A DNA stretch of 64,000 bases, taken from assembly GCA_023053545.1 (NCBI GenBank), contig JAKZAN010000004.1, positions 2,046,001 through 2,110,000 of the forward strand, given 5' to 3'. The position numbers and the translations under genes are program-made. Below the pieces are notes generated by a model. The model was not told where the DNA came from. It was given only the letters and a program-made list of their open reading frames with translations, and ran no database searches. This DNA comes from Lepidurus packardi (Eukaryota > Arthropoda > Branchiopoda > Notostraca > Triopsidae). How positions within the stretch are numbered: the stretch's first letter is position 1; each line of letters begins with the position of its first letter. Shown piece by piece: positions 11,559-22,586 of the stretch.

Positions 11559-12359
11559 CTAACAACCGAACCACCATGGTCCGGCTGGTCTTGGGTAAGG
11601 AGGATTTCCTTCAGCAACCTGTATTTAGATTGATTTATCGTTATCGAACGTTATACTGCCAGTACTTTCCGTCTTTGAAGAAGTACGTCCTACCATTGGA
11701 ATGTTTAAAAGCCGCGTACAAATTAGAGGGCAGACCTCTCCATTCCAAGGTTATGGTCTTAGGATAATCCGTACTTTCGATCTTCTGAGAAGGATCAAAC
11801 CTCCAATACAGGCTCCCTGTAAATAAAACAAATTCTTTAGAAACTTGGACAAGGCCAGTTTATTTAATTAAACTAAAAAATTAATCGTAGTTTTTAGTGA
11901 CCACTTAGATTTTGGGTTTTCACCGGAAATTACCTTTGAATAAGTAGGCTTTTTCATTACTCCAGGCAAATGCGGTATCAATGCCCTCGGGAATTCCTGG
12001 GAATCTTTGGGCGATGGATTTAGGATAACCAGAGTCTCTTTTGAAGTTGGTGAATCTCCAGTACTTTGGTTCCTTTGAAGAAGTAAGTCTGGCCGTTCTT
12101 CCAGGTGAAAGCAGCATCAATATTATCAGGCAGTCCGACCCAGTCTGTGGCAATGCTACGAGGATAGCCAAAAGCGATACCGTCCACATTTAACCTGTAG
12201 TACTTGTCGCCTATATGCAACATCGTTGGAGTAAACTATCCGGTTAGAAAACCTGGATTTATAATCTCACCTTTGAAGACGTACGGTGCACGACGCCGTC
12301 AGGTGCAGAGAAAATGGTATCGATTTCGCCATCTGAACATAGATCAATAGATCCGGTAG
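11559..12359 (-). pseudogene. matrix metalloproteinase hemopexin domain, 3' exons
   Basis: Four minus-strand exons encode the C-terminal propeller of a matrix metalloproteinase: 12271-12359, 11934-12210, 11650-11816 and 11559-11618. Each has GT and AG borders. Blades read DLCSDGEIDTIFSAPDG, then DKYYRLNVDGIAFGYP and LPDNIDAAFTWKNG, then YWRFTNF and GIPEGIDTAFAW, then LYWRFDPSQKIESTDYPK. The last exon ends PYPRPAGPWWFGC and a TAG; this final Cys usually pairs with the Cys of blade one. The domain governs substrate and inhibitor binding outside the cell. Introns are 60, 117 and 31 nt. Exon two carries one extra base near 12066, and exon one needs one more base near 12283, so the copy is either decayed or contains sequencing indels. 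Catalytic exons (HExGH) were not found upstream. Confidence 0.8.
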
Positions 12360-13197
12360 CTGTAGGTAGAGTTAAGGCCAAGTTAGTGTCACGACTTGGT
12401 TTCGTTTACAAAGAATTATTTTTAAGCCTCATTATCTAAGCCTTATTTATTAATCTAGTTTTCTAATTTATTACTTTTCTTAACACTTTTCATATTCTAA
12501 GCTATTTTGACTACTTCAGACTACTTTGAAGCTACTTCAGGCTAAATTAAATGTTGCGATGTACCGTTTTCCTGGGGAACAGTCAAAACCTCGGCGTGAA
12601 CGCGAAAACGGCGAAAACGTGAAACTGGAAATATCCACTGCATATGATTGCAATACGATGAATGAGATACATATCACGAGTGTGCCCTCATACGAAAACA
12701 CGAGCCAGGTGGCAGTGTTGCCGATGAGTATTTCCCGACGAGGTCTAATGCCGATTAAATATCCGCTACATACATGCGTATGTGCGTATAACCATGAAAA
12801 GTGCAGTAAAATAAAATTCGGACTTGTATCATACGTTCCCAAAAAAGATAACCCAGGAAAGCAACTTGGGCCAGCCCGGACTTGTAAGCAATATAGGCAA
12901 TCTAAGCCGATATAGGCAAAATCCACATTGCTAATTCCATCCTTTGGTAATCAACATTGATAATCCACGCCAACGTACGCCAACGCTCTTGGTTCTCATA
13001 AACTTCCTTAAAATGAAGACTTTTCAGAGATCATTTTTCCTTTCCCGCGTACTTGCTGATTTCAGTAACCTATAATACAAGTAAAAAGGAATTCTTCATA
13101 TAAACAAGGGTGAATTGTGATTGAATTATTCATGAAGAAGGTGATGGCGCGAGGATGAAAAGTTTTTAGAGTGCAATGGTACAATTTTCTCACTCAC
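12360..13197. other. no recognisable gene
   Basis: Two overlapping frames of 129 codons on opposite strands (12526-12926) have no recognised domain and mirror each other, so neither is reported as a gene. The metalloproteinase catalytic exons expected here were not seen. Confidence 0.45.
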
Positions 13198-14186
13198 GTC
13201 AAAATGTAATTTCACGTATTCAAGCGTTAGCGTTTCAAGTTTACGGGCGAGCATCAGGTCTTCAACGGGTATCTGCAAAACACGAGTTTGGGCCAAGGGA
13301 GAGGTGCAAGGAAGTAAGACTGCATCCAGGCTCCATAAGTTTTCCTAATATTATGTTGAACACTACAGCATTAAACTTCGACAGTCCATCCATACGGTTG
13401 TAAGTAGAAAAACCTCGTTAGTCCTTTTACGACCAGGTCATGCCCAGGTGTTGCAAGTGAGAGAACCACTTACTCAATACTACCAGTAGCGGAAATGATG
13501 TCCTCCAACCTGCAATAATAATTCAAAGAGCAAGTTGTAGTGTGTTGCTGCATGATCTTAGAGACGTCCGCTTAACATCAATCATCACATCAACGTCCGC
13601 AATCAAATAACCACAGCGCTCCCTCGTACTTACAAGATGCGTTGAGATCGAAATACTTCAGACGGCAAGCTTCAGGAACCTCTTGCACGGCCAGGTTCAA
13701 GAGCATTATGAAATCTAAATATTAAGAATAGCCAAAACAGCATTTTACAATCCAGATAGTTAATTTAACCTACCTAGTGAAGGGGACGGGAAGCACAATT
13801 GAACAGGACAGGAAGCAGATTGAAGAACCTCCTGAAGACGGCGAGCTAATTCTTGTCGCATTTCCAAGAACTTATAAAGATCTAGACAACCTATCAAGCT
13901 ACGAAGAACAACACCGGACTCGGAAAAAATCTGCAACAGAAATTTTAAAAAACTCATTTCGGATTACATTTCAAGGGAAACCAGGCAATCCTTTGAAAAC
14001 GAACGGTGTGCGTTCGTTTCTCCAATGTTCTCCTTGCGGAACACTTCTTTCTGGCTGCGCGGTAGAGGTTACGGTTGATCATGGCAAAGTCCCGAGAAAG
14101 TGGATGCGAGTGGAGTGGAGCAAGTGGATGCAAGACCCGAGCAAGTGGATGGTAGTTCACCATTCGGACAGTCGTGATGTGTCATG

Positions 14187-14259
14187 CTGCTTTGCGTCAT
14201 GATGTGTTGCTCCGTCAAAAACAACACATCATGAAGCAACACATCATGACGCAAAGCAG
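14187..14259. repeat. perfect inverted repeat, 25-bp arms
   Basis: The arms 14187-14211 and 14235-14259 are exact reverse complements (inner ends ATGTGTTGCT and AGCAACACAT), separated by 23 bases. The spacer itself holds a further partial copy (ACAACACATCATGA). It lies near the end of an NLR exon. Confidence 0.9.
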
Positions 14260-14696
14260 TGGACACTTGAGTTGGTTCCTGGTAAGGACTCTCGGCTTGC
14301 ACCTTCCGCAAGAATTCCTTGAATTGTTCCAGACTGAGTCGTTGATCTACAGGCAGTAGTGGGTAGATTTCTTCAACATTTTTATAATCATCGATACTAG
14401 GTTGGATCGAGTCATCAAGTTCGCTATCGGAATCCGACACTCCGAGCGGTCTATCGAAACCATATATAACATCGGCTTTGGCTAAGTGACTTGCCTTGAT
14501 GAAGAACTTGCCAACTGCCTCTGCCACTCGTCTTTGTCCAAAGCCTTTCACTCTTATAAGCAAGGCATTGCCTTTGACAGCATCGGGTTACATGTCCGCA
14601 TCTGGATGTGAGCACCACGTGGCACTTGCTCATCATGTCTTTCTTCATTATGCGACCTACCTCTTCCTTGGTCTCCGAATTCTTGAATTCTTCAAT

Positions 14697-14774
14697 TGAT
14701 TCTCCGAGACGGGAACGATGAGGCCAATGCCAATGCGAAGGCATTGGCCTCATCGTTCCCGTCTCGGAGAATCA
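14697..14774. repeat. perfect inverted repeat, 34-bp arms, inside the NACHT exon
   Basis: The arms 14697-14730 and 14741-14774 are exact reverse complements around CAATGCGAAG. On the minus strand the first arm read is the Walker B coding sequence (LRDGNDEA), and the second is its reverse copy. The coding frame is lost right after the catalytic acidic residues. Confidence 0.95.
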
Positions 14775-15491
14775 GAACCTCTGCTGCTCCTTTACTTTTT
14801 AATATATCCTTAAGTTTTGTGTCCATCTTCTCGTTGTAGATCGATTCCATGTAACTCAAGATGTTTCCCTGGTTGAAATTTAGGAACAAATAGAGCCTTG
14901 ATGATACGTGTTTAAGTAGACTTACATCTTCACCAACGGAGCCCAATTTTACTACAAAGCAGTAGACTAAAAGGACTCGTCTAATTCGTGGGATCACGTG
15001 AGTCTCTTTCAGACCAATTAGAAGCGATCTTAAGCATCAAGGTGGAATTTCCGTATCCGGCGTCTCCTTCGATCAGAATGCGGTAGCTACCACCTTTCGG
15101 AAAATGTTCTGAAATGGCCAGGGAGTGCGCTAGATGACTTTTAAGAGAATTAAAGTTTAATAGTTACACTTACCCGACATTGTTCAAAAATTTCTTCCAC
15201 ACCGAACTTGGACGTCGCGGAGTCTTTTAAGACTAGCTCCATGTAGACTTGGTCGATGTCGCAAGTGTGCCCTGGGCACCATGGCAGTGGAGATGCTTTG
15301 CATAATGTTGTCGAATAGTACTCTTTCAAGTCTTTGCACTACAAAAGCAAACGCATACAGTTGTTAACATTACTACTTCAAGGAATTCGAGACCTTACTT
15401 CTAACTTATCCATGTCCAATGGGCGGTTGCCAACGTTAGCAACACTTCCTATCTTTGTGACGGCCACACCTGACGTTTTCCCACTATTGTG

Positions 15492-16857
15492 CTGAAAAAT
15501 TCCCACAAAAGCGAACATTTACCACGTGCAGTTTATTACGCCCATTTCAACGCGCGTACTCTATCCCATTTGATGCTAGTAAGCTCTTCTTATTGCCGCT
15601 TCATTATGTTGAATAAAAAAATAAGTAAAAATACAAAAATCCTTCGTTTTCTAAACGTTTCGTTTGTTTAAAAAAATCTAAAAGTTGGAGCAACGTTGGA
15701 GTGTGGGGCAACGAAGAGCCTGTTATCGTTCTTACAAATGGTAAGAACGGGCTTAACTGGCACATGTAGAGGTTAAATTAAGTACATTAATTAAGTCCAA
15801 GTGAATGTAAATATTCCCCACGCGTTTCTTACCTGTAAATATTCAAATAGTTCCACTTTTTAAGCCACTTATTCTGACACAATGCGCTAAACGCCAACAG
15901 GAGAGGCTTCCTTAGGGGATGCCAGCGAGCCACAGCTGCGTTACAGTTGCGGAATACGACTCGAGCGCCATTATGAGAGCTTTTGGGCATTAATGGTGCA
16001 AACGGGACTAGTTGGTTTTGAAATATTTCCCTTTTCCTAACTCACTTATTCAATAATGATAATTAACTGTTTAATTGAACTGCGCTCTCTGAAATTCATG
16101 TGAATTGGAGGAGATTTTAAATTAAATTTAAAAATTTCATTGTAGAGAGCTAATTGAAATAACTCAATTAACTAACGATTAGCCAAGTAAGAAATAAACT
16201 GTTTACCAACTACATGTAAAAATGATATTTTAGCAAAAGGTTTAACTCAAGCTATTTATTTCTGTACGGGTAATGAAGCCTTAGCGATTCTAAATTAATA
16301 AGAAATTGACAAAAACGACGGATTACTTGCCATGTAATTGGCCCTGTAGTGCGGTAATAAGGGTGGCACGATTTCCTCCGAAACGTTGACTATATCCTCA
16401 AGTTGCTGCCGTAAGCTGTCGACTAGCAAAAAAATCCAATAAATATCTTGTTTGACTTTTTCTTGTTGGCCTCAATAAACCGATTTCCGTACCGTCAGGG
16501 CGACACATCTGAGAGATCTGTTTCCACATTGGAAGCCAGTTTTGACGAAAAAGCTTTCAAGGATAGTCCTGCCCACGTCGTGCCCACTTCTTTCGTCAAA
16601 AGAGAAGGCTAATTAAATTAAAAGCAAGCAATTACTTTGGTAGACGTCACCCGGTTACTTTTCGTACAACGTCACAAGGGCTTAATCAGCTGCCAAGGGG
16701 GCTCGGCATTTTTCGTTTAACATTTGGAGTAAAATAGCAGCGCCCCCAAGCGATGGAGAGGTACCAATAGCTTCGTGTCTCCTCTGGATGACCTTTTATC
16801 ACACAGCCGAAAACATCGCTAAACTAGCTTGCCCTTGTATACGGGTTTTGCACCATG
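15492..16857. other. no recognisable gene
   Basis: The 5' exons of the NLR gene would lie here on the minus strand, but no effector domain (death, CARD, TIR) was recognised. From 15.7 to 16.8 kb the sequence is A/T-rich with frequent stops. Confidence 0.4.
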
Positions 16858-16918
16858 TCTTTCCCTCCCCTCCCCCCCCCCCTCCCCCCCCCTCCCCCTT
16901 TTCTTTCTTTAAAACTTT
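16858..16918 (+). repeat. homopyrimidine tract
   Basis: About 60 bases contain almost only C and T, including C-runs of up to 11 and then CTTTTCTTTCTTT. Such homopurine-homopyrimidine stretches can form triplex DNA and are prone to length errors. Confidence 0.9.
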
Positions 16919-17027
16919 TTGAAAAATTTCGCGAACACCCTTATTTGTAATTCACCATAGGTGATTTGATCATTGACATGTGTCATTTGCGAGAAGGTCC
17001 TGGGTGAGTATTACTGTTTTCAAACAG

Positions 17028-17264
17028 ATGTGTTGTTTGTCAAAAGAAAATGTTCAAATCAGACCTCGCGATAAGCCCGTGCGACGGGTGCACCTTATGG
17101 CAACACATCGCATGTGGCCCTGGGTGAGTATTACTTTTTTCAAACCAGTAAGTCGGTTGCTTATACTTGCAATCTTAGGAATCACGGACGAACAGTACAA
17201 GAAACTGCAACTTGTTGCTGAGTTCTCGTATTCCTGCTCCCTGTGCCGGGAAAAGGCACATCTG
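17028..17264 (+). CDS. PHD-finger exons, unknown protein
   Basis: Two exons (17028-17123 and 17179-17264) together give the zinc ligands of a PHD finger: CVVCQKK, then CDGCTLWQHIACG, then, after the intron, ITDEQYKKL and SYSCSLC. The order C-x2-C, C-x2-C, H-x2-C, C-x2-C is that of histone-tail-reading PHD fingers. The acceptor (CAATCTTAG) and donors (GTGAGT, GTAAAT) are good. The phase across the 55-nt intron is off by one, which one G fewer in the GGG at the first donor would repair. A possible further exon is 17425-17468 (VPGPPTMDDGPHPL). PHD fingers occur in host chromatin proteins and also in some non-LTR ORF1 proteins. The gene structure favours a host gene. Confidence 0.55.
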
Positions 17265-17686
17265 GTAAATATCCACTAGTTACACTCTTTCTGAATGCTA
17301 TATTAATGACCCGGCAACAAAATAGCGGATTGCTATGTCTTGTCATATAATGGCCATTCCTGATTACCATTTCATTGGCCGATTGACCCAGGTTACCATT
17401 ACTTTTGCATGTTTTTTTCGATCAGGTGCCTGGCCCTCCGACAATGGATGATGGTCCCCATCCTCTGGTGAAGATTCCCGAGCAAAAGTCTTTGTCTTTC
17501 TTTTGTTTTCGTTTGCAAAAGTCTTTTTGCTCGCTTGCCGAGTCTTTTTATTTTTTAAGACTCTTCTTTTTCATTTTCTTGGTCTCATGACAGTGAGGTT
17601 ATTCCTGACCTCAAGAAAAATTTCTAGTACATATTTCGATTGCGTATAGTTACTTCTGGTAATTGTTACGGGTCACGGGAGCCTTA

Positions 17687-18180
17687 GGGTGGCCTCACAC
17701 TGGGTGCCTATGAGGCCTAAAGTCCCTAAGAGAGTGCCCATAACGTCCATTACCTTCAATTAGCTGGCAGTGGGCTTTTTCGGTCGCTAGCTATGGATAA
17801 CCCGTTAATTGAATGAGGCAGGGTCACAAAAAAGGGTGTTTGACCAACGAATGACGAGAGTATAGTCACATGACTTAGGAATACACGTGGTAGTGGAAAG
17901 GTTGGGAAAAAATAACTAAGATTTGTAGTACAATGTTATTGTCATTGATTACCCTGTGGAATGTTTCTTTTGATCCTTGTTGACCGTCGTCATATGACCT
18001 TGTCTCAGACCAGAGTATTCTTGTGTTAATCTAGCCACGCATTGTACTTACAAGTTATTATCGCCACATCCTACTAATACCTAGTCTCCGCCTCTACCTC
18101 CTGCTCACGACAGGTAGACGTGTTGGTGTCTGTGAGGTGTCTATCCTTAAGGGCTTAGGCACTCCAGTGTGAGTCCACCC
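17687..18180. mobile_element. non-autonomous DNA transposon (MITE-like)
   Basis: The ends are inverted copies. The left begins GGGTGGCCTCACACTGGGTG and the right, read in reverse complement, begins GGGTGGACTCACACTGGAGT; both then run into TGCCTA. No transposase frame lies between them, so this 494-bp element would depend on an autonomous relative. TTA precedes the left end and TTT follows the right end, so the target duplication is unclear. The class (Harbinger, Kolobok or other) cannot be fixed. Confidence 0.65.
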
Positions 18181-18961
18181 TTTTTCCTTCCGGCCACTGT
18201 TCTTATTATTAGGTTGCCCGGTCAGGCCTAGTCGCCGTGACTTAGGTCATGCTTTGCGAAGGTTACGGGGTAACCAAACAAGAGGCGACACGTAGCAGAG
18301 ATGAAGAAAGAAAGTCTTGGTCCGTGGCTTGGTCATCAGCTTGGAACAGCAGAGCCCGAAAATAAGGAGCGAAGGAAAAGTCATGTTTCTGTGATTAAGC
18401 ATGTAAATTAATCAAAGTACACTCAGACTTGTTTGAGCATTCAAAAAATATGATGGTGGCTTTATTTTTCACTGTTGAGTAACGTCAAGTAAAGCGGATT
18501 AACGCTACAAAATTATGAATAAGTCCGGCAGACAAGTCCGGTAAAAATAAATCCTGCCACTGCCAGACACAACTTATTCTTAACTAGTATCGGAATCTAC
18601 CATATATATCCTGCTATTTTGGAAGCTATATTCTAGTGTTTTATAACTAAACTTTAGAACTTTGCAACCGGGGTTCTACCTTTAGAACCCATTTATAACT
18701 CGGTAGTAGATCTGGGATAGAAAATTTTTAGAACCTTTTCATACCCCGGAAACTGTGTTACGAACCCTCTTGAGCAGGGGCGTCGCGAGGGGGTTTCCAT
18801 TGGGGGGTGGAGACCTTAGTTTTACCGACTGTAGTTGACGATTTTACCGACTGTATTATAGTATTTTCTATCGACTATTAAAGATATAAACAGTTATTAT
18901 CGTAGTTATTTCCTTTAATTTTACGAGATTTATTGAATAATCCTCGTTCTGCACATTCCGA
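18181..18961. other. no recognisable gene
   Basis: Mixed sequence without supported frames. It lies downstream of the hAT-derived gene end. Confidence 0.4.
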
Positions 18962-19444
18962 TTAAAAACAAACTTTCCTATTTTTCTTCGCTTTCCATCG
19001 CTCCAACAGGTCGCTTTGATCAATTTCGTCCGAAATGTCTTTTTCAGACGCCAATAGAAGGAGGTTTTCTAGTCGTTCGTCACTCATGACTGAGCGGAGT
19101 GAGGTCTTGATGATTTTGAGCTTGCTAAATCCACGTTCTCCACTAGCTGTGGTAACGGGAATTGTACGAGCGACTAGGTAGGCTTTCCATACTAGGGGCA
19201 GGACTAGTTTCATTTTTTTGGCATTCTCAAACAATTTGGGGTACAAATCTAGTGAAATTTCAGCACCAAATTTTAAATTGCAGTCCGCTTTAAATAGCTC
19301 CATTTCTACACGCAAATCTTCGGCATTAAATAAACCACTGGGAAACAGCTTAACGAATTCCGAACAGGCCTCGAGATCAAGAACTTGAAGAAGTTTAGTT
19401 ACAGGGAGAATTCTTGCTCCCAATTCTTCTAGCGAGTCACGCAT
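18962..19444 (-). CDS. hAT transposase-like C-terminus (ZMYM1-like)
   Basis: The frame of 160 codons carries the hAT C-terminal dimerisation signature: IPVTTASGERGFSKLKIIK followed by TSLRSVMSDERLENLLLLAS. It ends in a basic tail. The SGERGFSKLK form is typical of zinc finger MYM-type protein 1-like hAT proteins. Further minus-strand segments at 19524-19910 (for example an acidic exon starting ENELENEAEIFLTEEG after an acceptor) may be upstream exons, but the DDE catalytic parts were not recognised. It is probably a partial or domesticated hAT gene; no terminal inverted repeat was found. Confidence 0.75.
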   Translation of the reverse strand: MRDSLEELGARILPVTKLLQVLDLEACSEFVKLFPSGLFNAEDLRVEMELFKADCNLKFGAEISLDLYPKLFENAKKMKLVLPLVWKAYLVARTIPVTTASGERGFSKLKIIKTSLRSVMSDERLENLLLLASEKDISDEIDQSDLLERWKAKKNRKVCF

Positions 19445-20239
19445 TTCATCAATAAGACACTGAAATGGAAGAAAAACCTTTAAATCCGGTATTTCAACCC
19501 ATCAACCGTGAATTCGGAGAAGTTTACCTCCAAAACTCGTTTGCTCTCAGCGAGGTAAAAGTCTCGAAAACCAGCAGGTTTCTATGACGAACCTCTTCGC
19601 CCCTAAATCTTGCTGGAGGGCGAATAAACCTGTGATGGTGGCGGAACTCGTACTCGGGATCGTACGTTTTGTCGTTTCGTACGATTGCGCCAATGGAGAG
19701 AGTCTGTAGATTAGGTATGGATAGGTTCAACCAACTGAAGAATTTGTCTGGAAACCTGAACTCATTGATGGTAAATTTCTCCAGGTTTAGTGCCGCCTTT
19801 CTCCAATACAGCGTCTTCTTCACATCCACTTTCAGTTGCTGACCCCTCTTCAGTCAGGAAGATTTCAGCCTCGTTTTCCAATTCATTTTCCTGTGAAATG
19901 TTACCAAAAAAGTATTTTACAATGACAGAAACGAAATAGATCCCAAAATTTACAAAGTTGATTTTCGTCAACGAGTGTCGCATTGTGTGTACAGGAATAG
20001 CATAGTGGCAAGGAAATCGCGACTTCTTGCTGTTCGCAGACTGTCTCGTTCTCGATATGCGCACGTGCTTGCAATAATTTTTGTGACGGAACTGCCGTTT
20101 TCTTTCATGTCTTTCGGCGTTGTGTAAGACCAAGGGGTTCACTCTGTTAGTCTCTTTCGTAGTCGTTCTCAGTAAAGTGTTCCGAACAGACTTTTGCGCT
20201 AATATTCTAATCCTCCAGTTCTGCTAAATCAAACTCTTG

Positions 20240-20311
20240 GATCAAGCACAACGTAGCCATCAGCAAGTTAGCCATCCATTTAGCCATTTAGCCATCATCA
20301 GCCATCCATTT
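20240..20311. repeat. short tandem repeat (TAGCCATCCATTT type)
   Basis: Repeated AGCCATC and CCATTTAGCCA units follow each other irregularly for about 70 bases. Confidence 0.75.
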
Positions 20312-20350
20312 AGCTTGATTTTCATAATTTCCAGTACATTTTTAGTTTGT

Positions 20351-21440
20351 TTACTCGATTTCGTGGTCTAGAGTGCACACTCCTGGAAGGATTCGCTCGT
20401 TCGTGGCCAAGGGGCGTGGTTGCAGCCGTTTGGGGCGTTCCTGGATGCGTCCAACCCCAGGAGTGTCCATTCGCATTTGGCTGCGAGTGTAGATAACCCT
20501 GTTGGACCTGCTGGCCATATTCGGACCAAGCGGCTGGATTGACATACGGAGGCTCAGGGGGCGTGACTTTTGGCGTGGCGTGGAATGATAAGGCGGTTCG
20601 CCTGCCACGCTGTGTCGACCTGGATTTCGTGGTCGGCTAGGACCCGTAATTGACGAACTAGACGACGATGAAGGTGATGTAATCATTCCAGGAACAGGAC
20701 TAAAAAAAGTATTTCATATTTGTATTTATTTTTTTAATTTCATTCATTTTTTTTTTATTGAATTGGACGTCACTGGTCAGAGGAGTGCATAGTGGAAGAA
20801 TCTTCGCGTATTACAGCAGGGGTAAATACTTCTGTCCGACGCCAAACGTCCGCCTACATGAGTTGGTAATAAATTGTTAATTTACTTTTAAAAGATAATT
20901 TTTGGAGAAGTTGCCAGACCTTCGTGACTGGGAAGGGGAAATCTCTTCAGGAGAGATTTGATTGTTGTACGCGTTGTGGGTAGTGTGGGCCAGCACTTTG
21001 GAAACGGCAGCTTGAGCTAAACTGCTCCTCCGGCTCGAACTTCCTGTTTTGAGACAAATCAAATAACAAAAAATTAAGAAAAAATAGGACATTATTAATA
21101 AAGTCTTAGGAAAAATTAGCGAAATTAACCAAAAATACGAAAATTAACTAAAATTAGAAAAATTAGTGAAAAAAGAGAAGAATTTCAGAAAATAAACACG
21201 AGACTTACAGGAATTGACGTTTTGCGTTCTGACTCGCTTTGGGCCGGAGGAAGGTTTGTTGTAATTGGTTGTTGTAGTACTGGTGATGTAATCTGAGGTG
21301 AAGTAACGGGCGTTGGTTGTTTAGCTACTGATACTGGTTGTGACATTGGAATATATTCGTCCTCTTCTTCAGAATCAGGAAGGGTTAGTTCTAGGCCTGT
21401 TTTGAGAGCGTCTTTAATCTCTTCTGATCTCGTCTTCTAA
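20351..21440 (-). CDS. disordered Ser/Pro-rich protein, unknown, 3' exons
   Basis: Three minus-strand segments look like exons with splice borders. About 21208-21415 reads EIKDALKTGLELTLPDSEEE and then Pro/Gln/Thr-rich sequence, with a GTAAGT donor. About 20880-21050 starts after CAAAACAG and reads SSRRSSLAQAAVSKVLAHTT. 20351-20700 starts after a T-rich acceptor and reads a poly-Ser run, then many Arg and Pro, ending GVCTLDHEIE and a stop. Low complexity and charge suggest a disordered nuclear or cytoskeletal protein. No domain was recognised. The phase between the first two segments does not fit without a one-base change, so the model is tentative. Confidence 0.35.
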
Positions 21441-22586
21441 TTTCTTCGGTTAATTTGGTCATTTTTCGTAATTGGGTTAATCCACTTTGCGATTACTTCA
21501 CGTAATAAAATAGAGCAAAGCAACAAACGAAAAAAATGAAAGGAAAAAAGGGCGGAGCTGAGAGAGGTTTGGGAGCGAAAAGCCGCAAGCAAAACAATCT
21601 GAACCACTTGTGAATTAGATTGAGGATAATGAGTGGAATAGTTAACTGAGGCTTTTATCATGTTAAGGCTTTTATCATGTTGTTATTCAGCAGAGGTTAA
21701 AAAGTAATTTAGGACTTTATTTCAAGAGTTTTAGCCTTCTGCCAAAGTTGCTAGGGCAAAACAAGCGAGTTCTGAGGTCATCAATTCCAAAAATTCAAAA
21801 CTAATGATATTACAAATCTTTGAAATAAGCTTTGGATAATTCTTTAAGTTAACTTCATACGATATTGTAATGTTGCCGAATAAAATTGCATTAATTATGC
21901 TAACAGAAAGCAATTATAGTCATGTTAGTCGATAAAGTTGGGAGAAGAGGCTTCGAAAGCATTCCTATGAATTTGGTTTTCCCCAGCTAAATTTCAGATG
22001 TATGAGAATTAGAACGTTTAAAGGAAGGTAATAAATAGTAAAATTTCTTAATAGGGTTGTCTCTTTTGTAGCCTTATCCGTACTATTCATTCATACTATT
22101 TATTCATACGTTTGTTCCTTTCAGCCCAACCGCTGCCTCTGAATTTTGGTCACGCAGCATGTACCCGTAAATCTTTTTCATTACAAAAGACTCGCAAACG
22201 ATGAAGGAATGGCTTAGACCTGACAATATCTCAGATTTATCATCTAATTGTCCTTATGTTTCACACAGGTATACAATAATCTTCAAAAACCTTTTACAAA
22301 TGGTACCCAAGTACCCGCTTTTTTTTTAAAGATAGAAGGTTTTCGTGTGGAGGTTTCTATACGACTTGTGTAAATCCCGTCTTTCCCCCTTGATGCCGAA
22401 GGCAATACCTAGTTCTACCGTATAAAAGTCCAAAAGCAACACGAAGGCAACGGAATCCAAACATTCTCTCGTCTCGTTCTGTTCAGTTTCAAACTTTGTA
22501 CCCGATTCGATAGTTAGACGTGAACAAACTCCTGTGGATTCCAAGGTATAGTTAATTCCAAACCTTTCTTAGATATATACTTAACT
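21441..22586. other. no recognisable gene
   Basis: A/T-rich sequence with stops in all frames. The first exon of the minus-strand gene at 20.4-21.4 kb and the promoter of the plus-strand gene at 22.6 kb would be expected here. Confidence 0.4.

Larger units (their letters stand above)
13198..15491 (-). pseudogene. NACHT-LRR (NLR-like) gene, multi-exon, with lesions
   Basis: Read on the minus strand, the exons in order are as follows. 15399-15491 and 15175-15338 encode a pre-NACHT region with CKDLKEYY and LPWCPGHTCDIDQ. About 14998-15138 holds the P-loop (ILIEGDAGYGNSTLMLKIA). 14700-14966 holds LYCFVVKLG and Walker B (VLILRDGNDEA). About 14564-14696 holds sensor 1 (KCHVVLTSR), and 14270-14563 holds RVKGFGQRRVAEAVGKFF. 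Leucine-rich exons follow at 13774-13930, 13634-13714, 13474-13509 and 13198 to about 13407 (GCSLTSLHLSLG, KLETLTLEYVKL). Such proteins are NTP-driven innate sensors. Lesions: the P-loop Lys is Asn; a perfect foldback interrupts the frame after Walker B; about 13 extra bases follow the TSR; several splice phases do not fit. The N-terminal effector domain was not found. Confidence 0.7.

Noticed and set aside
12526-12926. Two overlapping 129-codon open frames on opposite strands
   Set aside because: They mirror each other, show no domain, splice context or protein-like composition that I can recognise, and are best explained by low stop density.
13777-14202. 141-codon plus-strand frame
   Set aside because: It is opposite to NLR exons that have good splice borders and leucine-rich sequence on the minus strand.
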